A program made the position numbers and the translations under genes. This document shows positions 1 through 6,428 of a stretch of DNA of 6,670 nt, piece by piece. Within the stretch, counting starts at the first letter, position 1, and each line of letters opens with the position of its first letter. This stretch comes from Streptosporangiaceae bacterium. GTDB taxonomy: Bacteria > Actinomycetota > Actinomycetes > Streptosporangiales > Streptosporangiaceae. The DNA lies in assembly GCA_030045175.1 (NCBI GenBank), contig JASIBM010000464.1, positions 1 to 6,670 on the forward strand. Reading direction: 5' to 3'. The notes beneath the pieces were generated by a model. It made no database searches, was not told the origin of the DNA, and worked only from the letters and a program-made list of their open reading frames with translations.

Positions 1-805
1 TGATCGCGACGGTGGTGTAGGAGACAGTGAAGCTACCGCCCATCGCGTCGATCGCGGCTCCGACCTTCTCTGCTACCTCAGCGAGCTTGTCCGGCGGGAG
101 CTGGGTGAGGCCGCCGAAGGTGGGGAGTTGGTCCAGCCACTCGTCTCGGGTGTAGGCGCGCTCCCAGCCGAGCTGCCATTGCTCCGGTTCGCTGAACCCG
201 CCCGCCTCGCGGATCCCGTCGACGATCCTGGCGAACAGCGGCTGGTACACCTCTAGGCCAGACCTGGTCAGCTGGCTGGGGTTGAACGGGGAGTCCGGCG
301 CCACCTGCCGGTAGGCCCTGGCGAGGGCTTCGGCCACTTCGGGCGGGGTCTGGAACACGTGGTGGAAGGGCGCGAGCTGGCCGCCTGGCCGCAGTACCCG
401 CGCCGCCTTGGCCGCCCCGGCGACCGGGTCCACCCAGTGCCAGGCGGTGCCCGCGATGACCGCGTCGAAGTCCCGGCCGGCCGGGTCCCATGCCTCAAAC
501 GTCGCCACCTCGACCGCGACCCCGCTGCGGCGTGCGAAATCGGCCATCCGAGGGTCCGGCTCGATGCCGAGCACCGTGCAGCCGACCGCCTGAAACTGCC
601 GGGCTTCGATGCCGGTGCCGCAGCCCACGTCGAGGAAGTCGGGGCCTGGGCTGGCGGCCGCGATCCGGTCCACCAGAGCGCCGGGATAGGGCGGCCGGGT
701 GCGGTCGTAGCGTCCGGCGTCATGGCCGAACGACTCGGCTATCTGCCGGTGCCGATGCGGCCCGGTTTCACGCGGGCGTGGTTGCTCTAGCGGCGAGGCG
801 TGCAC
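1..805 (-). CDS. class I SAM-dependent methyltransferase, 3' end cut by window
   Basis: Probable small-molecule methyltransferase with a Rossmann fold; the substrate cannot be read from sequence. Reading the minus strand from GTG at 805 gives 268 codons with no stop before the window edge. The N-terminal part contains HRHRQIAESFGHDAGRYD and then RPPYPGALVDRI, typical of the group before the SAM site. Motif I is LDVGCGTG at about residues 58-65, and the acidic residue after strand 2 is the E of GIEPDPRM (about 82). A post-motif TAWHWVDP and VLRPGG (about 120-142) follow, as in Methyltransf_11-type proteins. The protein ends in SFTVSYTTVAI, so probably only a few residues are missing. The start is uncertain: ATG at 844 and ATG at 862 are in frame too, and none has a strong Shine-Dalgarno. 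The gene follows parA in the place where parB is expected. The family call is firm, the function unknown. Confidence 0.85.
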   Translation of the reverse strand, partial: MHASPLEQPRPRETGPHRHRQIAESFGHDAGRYDRTRPPYPGALVDRIAAASPGPDFLDVGCGTGIEARQFQAVGCTVLGIEPDPRMADFARRSGVAVEVATFEAWDPAGRDFDAVIAGTAWHWVDPVAGAAKAARVLRPGGQLAPFHHVFQTPPEVAEALARAYRQVAPDSPFNPSQLTRSGLEVYQPLFARIVDGIREAGGFSEPEQWQLGWERAYTRDEWLDQLPTFGGLTQLPPDKLAEVAEKVGAAIDAMGGSFTVSYTTVAI

Positions 806-809
806 GCGG

Positions 810-935
810 TCACCATACCGGCCATCGCTTGGCCGCTGCCACATTTGCGTGCCAGGCCTCATGGGTGGCGGCGATCGGGGAGCCGATGAAGCGCGCTGCG
901 GCAAGCTCGTAGTCGTGAGCCCGGTCGGGGGTGAG
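810..935 (-). pseudogene. start-less coding-like fragment downstream of parA
   Basis: A minus-strand frame ending at TGA 812-810 encodes a plausible protein tail, including LTPDRAHDYELAAARF and HEAWHANVAAAKRW. By hand count about 32 of its 41 codons end in G or C, like the real genes nearby. It has no ATG or GTG at its beginning. Upstream it stays open back to the parA stop codon, but that part (rich in Arg, Ser and Gly) does not look like protein. It overlaps the possible upstream starts (844, 862) of the methyltransferase in another frame. It could be the 3' remnant of a gene lost between parA and the methyltransferase, or a chance open frame. I do not recognise the family, and it does not resemble the ParB C-terminus that I know. 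Confidence 0.3.
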
Positions 936-1040
936 AGCGGCTCGCCTGCGCCACGGCGAGCTAGCTAGGCAACGTCGCCACGAGAACGCCGCTGGCCGCG
1001 CGCACCCGGAAGCCCCGGAAGCACCCGGCTGAGCGTCAGG

Positions 1041-1994
1041 TCAAGCAGGGGAGGCAGCCGCGTCCTTGAAGGCCATTTCCCTCGCCGCCTCCAGGTAAGC
1101 AAGCGCACCACTAGAGCCTGGGTCATAGGTCATCACGGACTGGCCGTAGCTGGGCGCCTCGGATACGCGCACGCTTCGCGGGATCACCGAGTCAAGCACT
1201 AGCTCGCCGAAGTGGCTGCGCACCTCCTCAGCGACTTGTGAGGCCAGCTTGGTCCTGCTGTCGAACATGGTCAGCAAGATCGTGCTCACCATCAGGGTGG
1301 GATTGAGATGGCTCTTGACCAGATCCACCGTGCGGAGCAGTTGCTCTAGACCCTCAAGCGCGTAGTACTCGCACTGGATCGGTATCAGCACCTCGGGGGC
1401 GGCAACGAGAGCGTTCACCGTCAGCAACCCCAGCGACGGCGGGCAATCGATGAAGATGTAATCGAAACTCGACGAGTCATACTCCGTGACCGCGCGCGCC
1501 AGCCTCGACTCACGCGCCACCAGTGGGACGAGCTCGATCTCCGCGCCCGCCAGATCGATCGTCGCGGGGGCGCAGTGAAGCTGCGAATATCCCTCGACCT
1601 TGCGCACGATGTCGGCTAGCGGCACGCCGTCCACGAGCACGTTGTAAATCGAGGAAACCCCCGACCTGTGCTCCACGTCGAGCGCCGTCGACGCGTTGCC
1701 CTGCGGGTCAAGATCCACGACGAGCACGCGCGAGCCGTGCATCGCCAAGCTCGCGGCCAGGTTCACCGCGGTTGTCGTCTTGCCCACGCCGCCTTTCTGA
1801 TTCGCGATCGTGAGGATTCGGCAGGATCGCGGGCGTGGCCACGGCTCACCGCCCGCTCGCGCGATCATCGCGGCCTGGGCCGCACGCGCAATCGGCGTGT
1901 CCGCCGACGCATCCGGCACGAGTGGAATGGCCACCTTGTCCTCACTCTCACGAACGCGTGCGCCCGGCGCACCTGAGTATGTACTCGTGATCAT
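1041..1994 (-). CDS. parA: chromosome-partitioning ATPase ParA (Soj)
   Basis: ParA is the Walker-type ATPase that binds the nucleoid and pulls ParB-parS complexes apart during chromosome segregation. From ATG 1994 the product is 317 residues, a normal length. The deviant Walker A motif KGGVGKTT is at about 67-74, the A' motif DLDPQGN at about 94-100 and the Walker B region DYIFIDCPPSLG around D183. Further typical blocks are CAPATIDLAGAEIELV, IPIQCEYYALEGL and PRSVRVSEAPSYGQ. The N-terminal DTPIARAAQ matches the helix that precedes the ATPase domain in actinobacterial ParA. Start choice: ATG 1994 has AGAGG 12 nt upstream; GTG 1934 has GAGG at 1940-1943 with 5-nt spacing and would give 297 residues. 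The frame is open to 2456 and beyond, but 1995-2456 looks non-coding in composition. parB is not adjacent, which is unusual. Confidence 0.96.
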   Translation of the reverse strand: MITSTYSGAPGARVRESEDKVAIPLVPDASADTPIARAAQAAMIARAGGEPWPRPRSCRILTIANQKGGVGKTTTAVNLAASLAMHGSRVLVVDLDPQGNASTALDVEHRSGVSSIYNVLVDGVPLADIVRKVEGYSQLHCAPATIDLAGAEIELVPLVARESRLARAVTEYDSSSFDYIFIDCPPSLGLLTVNALVAAPEVLIPIQCEYYALEGLEQLLRTVDLVKSHLNPTLMVSTILLTMFDSRTKLASQVAEEVRSHFGELVLDSVIPRSVRVSEAPSYGQSVMTYDPGSSGALAYLEAAREMAFKDAAASPA

Positions 1995-1995
1995 A
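1990..1995 (-). promoter_or_regulatory. possible -10 element for parA
   Basis: TATGAT on the minus strand matches the -10 consensus at 5 of 6 positions. Only a weak -35 candidate is visible (CGGACA at 2021-2016, 20-nt spacer). The element overlaps the ATG at 1994. If it is real, transcription would begin near 1983, that ATG would not be in the mRNA, and parA would start at GTG 1934 behind its GAGG. A short inverted repeat GAGTA-tg-TACTC (1975-1986) lies on the predicted transcription start. Confidence 0.25.
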
Positions 1996-2729
1996 GGGCC
2001 GACGGACCTCTGGGGTGTCCGCCCGCTTCGAACGCCCGCCCGCTGCGGCGCGATGGCACCGGATCCTCCAGCCGACTCATAGCCTTCGCCATCCGACGGC
2101 CCGTCGTCCGCCCCGATCGCGCCCGCAGTCGTCCCCAGCAAGCCCGGTGACCGCCCAGGAAACCCACCCAGCTTTCCTCGACCTGAGCCAGAGGAGACCT
2201 GAACGCGCCGAGTCGGGCGGTCGCCATGTTCCCTTGCCGCCCGGCCCCACGTTTCACGTGAAACGCCACGACGCTCTCGATTCGCCGGCCAGCCGACCCC
2301 CGGGTGAGGGCTCGCGGTCATGCCAGCGGGCTGGCCCATGGCGCGTTTGCACCCCACCGTGATCTGCGTCGGCTTCGTGATCCATGACGCCACGCCACGT
2401 TCGTCCACGGTCGTCGGCCAGCCCAGGCCACCCGCAACGCTGATCGGTCCTCGCATGGCGTCTCCCCGCTCGCCACCGGAAAGGCCGCCATCCCTGAGTC
2501 CCCACGTGCCGGCGATCGCTCGCCCGGCGCCCGCATCGAGACGCTCGTCGCGGCGGCCTGGACGGCCCAGAGGTGAATGCCGACCGCGCGACGGATGGCG
2601 ACGATCAGCCTCAGCGACCAGATCTAGGACCAGCCTATGGCTACCAGCCGGTGCCCTGCAGCGCCGACGCTCGGCTTGCCGGCCGGACTCGGCACATGTG
2701 CACCGGGTCGGCTCAGCCGGCGCGCGCTC
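1995..2729. other. long rsmG-parA intergenic region
   Basis: About 735 bases without a gene I can support. Several frames are open on both strands, as expected at this GC content, but their products are Arg/Pro/Ser-rich and match nothing I know. In the parA frame, third-position GC appears clearly lower than in the parA body. The region holds parS (2251-2264), probably the parA control region at its left end, and no convincing terminator after rsmG. A second CACGTG (2503-2508) lacks the rest of the parS palindrome. Confidence 0.6.
2251..2264. other. parS: parS centromere site (ParB-binding)
   Basis: GTTTCACGTGAAAC is a perfect 14-bp palindrome and equals the conserved core of bacterial parS; the outermost pair of the 16-bp consensus (T...A) is C...G here. 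ParB loads at such sites and spreads over the flanking DNA. It lies about 260 bp upstream of the parA ATG, where origin-proximal parS sites are expected. On the minus strand it is in the parA reading frame and spells VSRET. Confidence 0.93.
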
Positions 2730-3539
2730 TCACTTGTTGAGGCTGGAGCCGCCATGGCGTCGTCTCGCAGCTCGCGACGTGCCCACGCGAAAGCGGACGA
2801 CCGTCGCCGCGCCGCCTTCGAGGCCCACCGCTTCGCCTCCTACCTCCACCACCTTGGCCTCGGTCGCGCCAAGACGATCAAGCACTGGCCTGGCCCCGAT
2901 GAGCTCCTGCTCCGCTGACTGGCCCTTCATGGCGAGCACCACGCCGCCGGGCCTGGCCAGCCCGGCGGCGAGTACCGCGAGCCGCCGTAGCTCGGCGACC
3001 GCACGCGCGGTCACGATGTCGGCCTCGATCTGACCGGCGTATTCCTCCGCGCGCCCTCGCCTCACCTCGACGTTGCCAAGCCCAAGGCTGCTCACGCACT
3101 CAAGCAGGAAGCTGGTCCTGCGCGCCATGGGTTCCACCAGAATCACCTGCGCCTGCGGGCGCATCATCGCCAGCACAAGACCGGGCAGGCCCGCACCCGA
3201 GCCTAGATCGGCCAGCCTGCACGACTGCGGCACCAGCTCTGCCACTACGGCGCAGTTCAGCAGATGCCTGGGCCAGATCCGCTCGGTCTCAGCGGGGCCG
3301 ATGAGCCCGCGCTCGACGCCGGGCCCGACGAGCAAGTCGGCATACGCCAGCGCGACCGGGAGCGCGGCGCCGAACACCCGCCGCCCTGCCTCCGGCGGCT
3401 CTGGCGCGAGCGCGAGGCCTCGCTCAGGCGCGCCTGCCTCACCGGCGTCGATCTCACCCGACAGGGAGCACGACCACCCTGCGGTTCGGATCGACTCCCT
3501 CGGACTCGCTCCGAAGACCGGCCGCCGCGATCGCGTCAT
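2730..3539 (-). CDS. rsmG: 16S rRNA (guanine-527-N7)-methyltransferase RsmG (GidB)
   Basis: RsmG methylates N7 of G527 of 16S rRNA in the 530 loop using SAM; in several bacteria its loss gives low-level streptomycin resistance. From ATG 3539 the product is 269 residues. Family signatures are ERGLIGPAETERIWPRHLLNCAVV, the SAM-binding LADLGSGAGLPG (about 109-120), VEPMARRTSFL, RGRAEE, VTARAVA (about 176-182) and LAMKG. The start is uncertain. ATG 3539 overlaps jag by 86 bp and gives a non-conserved lead. The next permitted in-frame start is GTG 3377 (215 residues, GGAGG 11 nt upstream), but it begins inside the conserved PEAGRRVFG helix, before which relatives usually have about ten residues. 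No ATG, GTG or TTG lies between the two, so the true start may be 3377, 3539 or a rare codon near the jag stop. The C-terminus is basic. Confidence 0.93.
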   Translation of the reverse strand: MTRSRRPVFGASPRESIRTAGWSCSLSGEIDAGEAGAPERGLALAPEPPEAGRRVFGAALPVALAYADLLVGPGVERGLIGPAETERIWPRHLLNCAVVAELVPQSCRLADLGSGAGLPGLVLAMMRPQAQVILVEPMARRTSFLLECVSSLGLGNVEVRRGRAEEYAGQIEADIVTARAVAELRRLAVLAAGLARPGGVVLAMKGQSAEQELIGARPVLDRLGATEAKVVEVGGEAVGLEGGAATVVRFRVGTSRAARRRHGGSSLNK

Positions 3540-4077
3540 GGACGATCTTCCGCTCGAAAGCATTCATGGCGGCGAGCGCCCTTGCCTCGCCGGTTCGCTT
3601 GACCTCCTCGGCAACGCTGGCACCGAGCTCGGCGAGTTCCGCCCTCCGCTGCGCGCGGTACCCGCCGATGTCCAGCATCAACCGGGTCCGCCCGCCCGTC
3701 TGCCGGTGCACGGCTAGCCTGGTCAGCTCCTGAAGCGCGTCGAGCACCTCGCCGTGCGCCCCTACGAGCTCGTCGAGCGTCGCCCCGACCACCGAGACCA
3801 CGGCCCGGTCACCCTCGACATCCATGTCGATATCGCCGTCTAGGTCCGCGACATCAAGCAGTCCCTCGATATAGTCGGCCGCTATCTCGCCCTCTAGCTC
3901 AAGATCGGCCAGATCAGGCTCTCCGGCCTCATCGCGCTCGTCGCGCGGCTCGGGCTCGTCCAGATCCTCCTGCCCGCCGGGCGCGGCCAGCGAGTCGGCG
4001 GACTCGGCGAGCATGTCCGCGTCCTCGTCGGACACCGTCTCGGCAGAGCCGACGAGCGCGTTGTCCCCTTGGCTCAC
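3454..4077 (-). CDS. jag: Jag/KhpB-type KH-R3H RNA-binding protein
   Basis: A cytoplasmic single-stranded-nucleic-acid-binding protein found next to yidC in many Gram-positive bacteria; in firmicutes KhpB/Jag affects cell elongation and division, and its actinobacterial role is less clear. The product is 207 residues from GTG 4077. Residues 1-65 are strongly acidic and probably disordered, replacing the Jag-N domain of firmicutes. A KH domain covers about 66-137, with the GxxG loop as GAHG (106-109) followed by EVLDALQ. An R3H domain covers about 140-207, with NAFERKIVHDA containing R176-x3-H180 and the ending SESEGVDPNRRVVVLPV. The start is set by AAGGAGG 8 nt upstream; the frame is open further up, but that stretch holds two hairpins instead. 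It lies 137 bp after yidC. Confidence 0.94.
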   Translation of the reverse strand: MSQGDNALVGSAETVSDEDADMLAESADSLAAPGGQEDLDEPEPRDERDEAGEPDLADLELEGEIAADYIEGLLDVADLDGDIDMDVEGDRAVVSVVGATLDELVGAHGEVLDALQELTRLAVHRQTGGRTRLMLDIGGYRAQRRAELAELGASVAEEVKRTGEARALAAMNAFERKIVHDAIAAAGLRSESEGVDPNRRVVVLPVG

Positions 4078-4085
4078 GACGCAAT

Positions 4086-4092
4086 CCTCCTT
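4086..4092 (-). promoter_or_regulatory. strong Shine-Dalgarno deciding the jag start
   Basis: AAGGAGG on the minus strand, 8 nt before GTG 4077, is the best ribosome-binding site in the window. It supports the 207-residue form over the 246-residue open frame starting at 4194. Confidence 0.85.
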
Positions 4093-4095
4093 GTC

Positions 4096-4136
4096 GCTAC
4101 CTACGGTAGCTCCGCTCCCGGGCGTGGCCAGCCCGG
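4096..4136 (-). promoter_or_regulatory. two consecutive RNA hairpins before jag
   Basis: In the minus-strand transcript a stem CCGGGC/GCCCGG with a 7-nt loop (4136-4118) is followed 7 nt later by GCTACC/GGTAGC with a GTA loop (4110-4096). Three nt after that comes the jag Shine-Dalgarno. No U-run follows either stem, so a normal intrinsic terminator is unlikely. They may set translation of jag relative to yidC, mark an RNA-processing site, or be a weak terminator. The stems are seen directly; the role is inferred. Confidence 0.45.
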
Positions 4137-4214
4137 ACCGCTGGACACTGTGCATATTCAAGCCGTACGGCAGCGCAGCACGAGCAGGTCGCACCGCAAG
4201 GCAGCCCCGACCGC

Positions 4215-5561
4215 CTAGTGCTTGCCTGACCGCTTGCTGCGCGACTGTCGCTGGCGCTGCTGCCGGACGAGCTTCACCTCTGGCTCAGCCGGAGCCGGTG
4301 CCTCTGGCTCCGCGCGACCCCGGCCGATCCTGCGCAGCATGCCGCCCTCACCGGCTGGCTTATGCCCGTTGGCGGACCCGGTGGCAGCGGGCGTCGATCG
4401 GCCATCACGACCTCCGCCGCCACCCGCCGCGGGCTGACCGGACGGGCGTACCTGAGCGCCGGACTGCCCCCCGGACGCGGTTCCCTTGCCCGCTCCGCCC
4501 GGCTTCGCCTTGCGATCCGTCGCGGCACGGCCGTTGGCGTCCGCCGACCCGCTGACGCCTGGCTGAGCATCTTGCACGCCCGGTCCACCGGCTTTGTCAG
4601 TTACATCCGACTTGCCCGCTGCCGCGTCGGTCACGGCGTCAGCCTGCTTGGGCTTCGGCTTGGCAGTGGCGCTACCACCAGCTCCACCTGGGCGAGCTGG
4701 CTTCGGCCTGCCCGGCGCGCTTGTGGTCAATCCGCTCGCCGTCGCAGGCCGCCCTGCAGTCCCCCTCGCCGGCTGGCCACCGCCAGGCAGTACCGCGGCG
4801 CCCACCGGGTACTTGCGGAGCAGCACGAACTGCTGTCCCAGAGTCCACACGTTCGTGGTGACCCAGTACAAGACCAGGCCGAACGGCCAGTACAGGCCGG
4901 TCAGCGCGAACAGCGGCATGACGTACGTCATCATCTTCTGGGACTGGCCCATCGGATTGTCGTTGCCGGTCGGCATCATCCCGCGCTTGACGTTCTGCCG
5001 CATCGTCAGGTACGTCGTCAGCATGCTGGTCGCGACCACGAGCGCGACCACCACGTGCACGTGCACGGACGTGCCATGCAGGAACGTGTCCTGGATCGAC
5101 ACCCCGAAGATCTGCGCGTCCTGGGCGCTCTTGATGATCGTCGGCGTCAGGTGGAAGCTCGGGCTCCCTGACGTGGGCTTGTACTCGGCGATGTACCTCA
5201 GCACGCTGAAGAGGGCGAAGAAGATCGGCATCTGCAGGAGCAGCGGCAGGCAGCCCATCATCGGGTTGACGCCCGCGTCCTGGTACAGCTTCATCGTCTC
5301 GGCGTTGAGCTTCTCCCGGTCGCCCTTGTACTTCTTGCGAAGCTCGGCGACCCGGGGGGCGAGCGCGGTCATCGCCCGCTGCGCGTGCATCTGCTTGATG
5401 AACAGCGGCACCAGGATCAGCCGCATGAGCACGGTGAGCAAGACGATCGTCAGCACCCACGTCGCACCGCTGGTGATCCCGAACACCGGGCTGAGCAGGT
5501 GGTAGATGCCAGTGATGACCCAGGCGACGATGTCGTCGAGCGGAGCGAGGATGGTGTTCAA
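4215..5561 (-). CDS. yidC: membrane protein insertase YidC (Oxa1 family) with long tail
   Basis: YidC inserts and folds inner-membrane proteins alone or with SecYEG. The product is 448 residues, of the Gram-positive type without the large periplasmic domain. Hydrophobic segments are at about 10-28, 35-56, 100-122, 166-186 and 211-246. The groove arginine is R47 in VLMRLILVPLF. A charged cytoplasmic hairpin (about 57-95, with LRKKYKGDREKL) precedes the conserved NPMMGCLPLLLQMPIFFALF. Residues from about 255 on form a Gly/Ala/Pro/Lys-rich low-complexity tail of nearly 200 residues ending in a basic stretch (RQRQSRSKRSGKH), as in ribosome-contacting YidC tails, but long. The start codon is TTG, with AAGGGA 9 nt upstream (5571-5576), and overlaps the yidD stop as TTGA. 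jag follows after 137 bp. Confidence 0.97.
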   Translation of the reverse strand: MNTILAPLDDIVAWVITGIYHLLSPVFGITSGATWVLTIVLLTVLMRLILVPLFIKQMHAQRAMTALAPRVAELRKKYKGDREKLNAETMKLYQDAGVNPMMGCLPLLLQMPIFFALFSVLRYIAEYKPTSGSPSFHLTPTIIKSAQDAQIFGVSIQDTFLHGTSVHVHVVVALVVATSMLTTYLTMRQNVKRGMMPTGNDNPMGQSQKMMTYVMPLFALTGLYWPFGLVLYWVTTNVWTLGQQFVLLRKYPVGAAVLPGGGQPARGTAGRPATASGLTTSAPGRPKPARPGGAGGSATAKPKPKQADAVTDAAAGKSDVTDKAGGPGVQDAQPGVSGSADANGRAATDRKAKPGGAGKGTASGGQSGAQVRPSGQPAAGGGGGRDGRSTPAATGSANGHKPAGEGGMLRRIGRGRAEPEAPAPAEPEVKLVRQQRQRQSRSKRSGKH

Positions 5562-5899
5562 CGGGTAAGATCCCTTGCTCGTCTGTCAACTGCACTAACG
5601 TCAACGTCGGCGGGTACCTGATTTCGTTCCTGCCTGGCCGGCGGAACTGGATCGAGCCCGCCAGCGTGGAACGGGTGGCAGCGGCTCAGCCGCCGCACTG
5701 TCAGCCAGCTACCGCGTAGCGCGCCGTGCACCTGCACAGCCTCGAGCGCGTACGCGCTGCACGACGGGTGGAAGCGGCACCGGACCCCGAGCACGGGGCT
5801 AATCACCTTGCGGTAGCCGGTGATCAGCCCGATCAACAGGTTGGCGACCACCGACCTCCGCGTGCCTGGACCCACGCCGGGTCCTGATCCATCGGTCAC
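5558..5899 (-). CDS. yidD: membrane protein insertion efficiency factor YidD
   Basis: YidD is a small membrane-associated protein thought to help YidC-dependent insertion. The product is 113 residues; the family is usually 70-90, so it carries extra residues at both ends (about 1-18 and 87-113). The core matches closely: LLIGLITGYRKVISPVLG, then the Cys/Pro motif CRFHPSCSAYALEAVQVHG (C41 and C47), and the closing RCHPFHAGGLDPVP. The start chosen is GTG 5899, which overlaps the rnpA stop as GTGA and suggests translational coupling. GTG 5851, before VANLLIGL, has GGAGG only 3 nt away and is less likely. The stop overlaps the yidC TTG by 4 nt. Confidence 0.94.
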   Translation of the reverse strand: MTDGSGPGVGPGTRRSVVANLLIGLITGYRKVISPVLGVRCRFHPSCSAYALEAVQVHGALRGSWLTVRRLSRCHPFHAGGLDPVPPARQERNQVPADVDVSAVDRRARDLTR

Positions 5900-6252
5900 A
5901 GCGCACCACCCTGCCGCCGAAGCAGTGCTCGTATCGTCGCGCCCAGCTCGGCTGCCAGGTCCGCGTAGCTTGCCGTCGCGGCCGGGGAATTAGCGCGCAA
6001 CACAAGCAGGCTACCCCCAGGGAGCACCGGCAGGTACCCCGCCGCCAGGTGCCTGAGCCGGCGGCGGACGCGATTACGAACCACCGCCGGCCCGACCGCG
6101 CGGCTCACTATGAAGCCGATCCGAGGCGCCTCATCGCAGTCCTGCCTGACGAGAAGATGGCCAGCGAGCAACGGCCGCCCCGACCGGCTGCCGTCTCGGA
6201 TGGCGGCGGAGAAGTCCGGTCGGCGGCGCATCCGCGCTGTAGCGGGCAGCAT
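5896..6252 (-). CDS. rnpA: ribonuclease P protein component RnpA
   Basis: RnpA is the protein subunit of RNase P. It binds the catalytic RNA and the 5' leader of pre-tRNA so that the leader can be removed. The product is 118 residues, normal for the family. Signatures are RMRRRPDFSAAIRDG at the N-terminus and GFIVSRAVGPAVVRNRVRRRLRHL, with the RNR box at 59-67. An in-frame TGA 9 nt upstream of ATG 6252 confirms that start. A GGTGA Shine-Dalgarno (6263-6259) stands 6 nt before it. The gene follows rpmH by 38 nt, and its stop overlaps the yidD GTG. Confidence 0.96.
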   Translation of the reverse strand: MLPATARMRRRPDFSAAIRDGSRSGRPLLAGHLLVRQDCDEAPRIGFIVSRAVGPAVVRNRVRRRLRHLAAGYLPVLPGGSLLVLRANSPAATASYADLAAELGATIRALLRRQGGAL

Positions 6253-6261
6253 GAGTCGTCA

Positions 6262-6279
6262 CCGCCGCCACCGCGGCGG
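6262..6279 (-). promoter_or_regulatory. GC hairpin on the rnpA ribosome-binding site
   Basis: In the transcript CCGCCGC-GGTG-GCGGCGG is a perfect 7-bp stem with a 4-nt loop. Its last two G residues are the first two of the GGTGA Shine-Dalgarno of rnpA. The adjoining bases allow a competing stem (CCGCGGC/GCCGCGG, 6271-6285). It may hold rnpA translation below that of rpmH. There is no U-run, so it is not a standard terminator. Confidence 0.45.
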
Positions 6280-6290
6280 CCGCGGGCCGC

Positions 6291-6428
6291 TTAGACGCTG
6301 ACTCGCGCACGGCCCTTGCGGCGCCGCGCGGCCAGGACGGCGCGACCGGCACGGGTGCGCATGCGCAGCCGGAACCCGTGCGTCTTCGCCCTACGGCGAT
6401 TGTTCGGCTGGAACGTGCGCTTGCTCAC
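6291..6428 (-). CDS. rpmH: 50S ribosomal protein L34
   Basis: L34 is a small, very basic protein of the large ribosomal subunit. The gene is intact and its product is 45 residues: MSKRTFQPNNRRRAKTHGFR at the N-terminus, then LRMRTRAGRAVLAARRRKGR and the end ARVSV, a near-standard actinobacterial L34. The start is GTG 6428 with GGAG (6437-6434) 5 nt upstream; the stop is TAA. It is the first gene of the cluster and adjoins the presumed divergent dnaA region on the right. Confidence 0.97.
   Translation of the reverse strand: MSKRTFQPNNRRRAKTHGFRLRMRTRAGRAVLAARRRKGRARVSV

Noticed and set aside
765..773. GTTTCACGC resembling a parS half-site in the methyltransferase
   Set aside because: The second half of the palindrome is absent (GCGGGCG follows), so ParB binding is not supported.
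1995..2456. N-terminal extension making ParA 471 residues
   Set aside because: Composition is unlike the ParA body and better starts exist at 1994 and 1934. It is kept only as an alternative because VSRET is in frame.
2503..2508. CACGTG as a possible second parS
   Set aside because: Only the central six bases match; the flanking GTTT and AAAC are missing.
2692..2701. Perfect palindrome GCACATGTGC after the rsmG stop
   Set aside because: Ten-base palindromes are expected several times by chance in a window this size. With no loop or U-run it is not a terminator.
2320..3033. Long plus-strand open frame of 237 codons
   Set aside because: It runs antisense through rsmG and the parS region, has an Arg/Ser/Pro-rich product and is a shadow of high-GC sequence.
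4594..5505. Plus-strand open frame of 303 codons
   Set aside because: It is antisense to yidC, whose minus-strand product is unmistakable.
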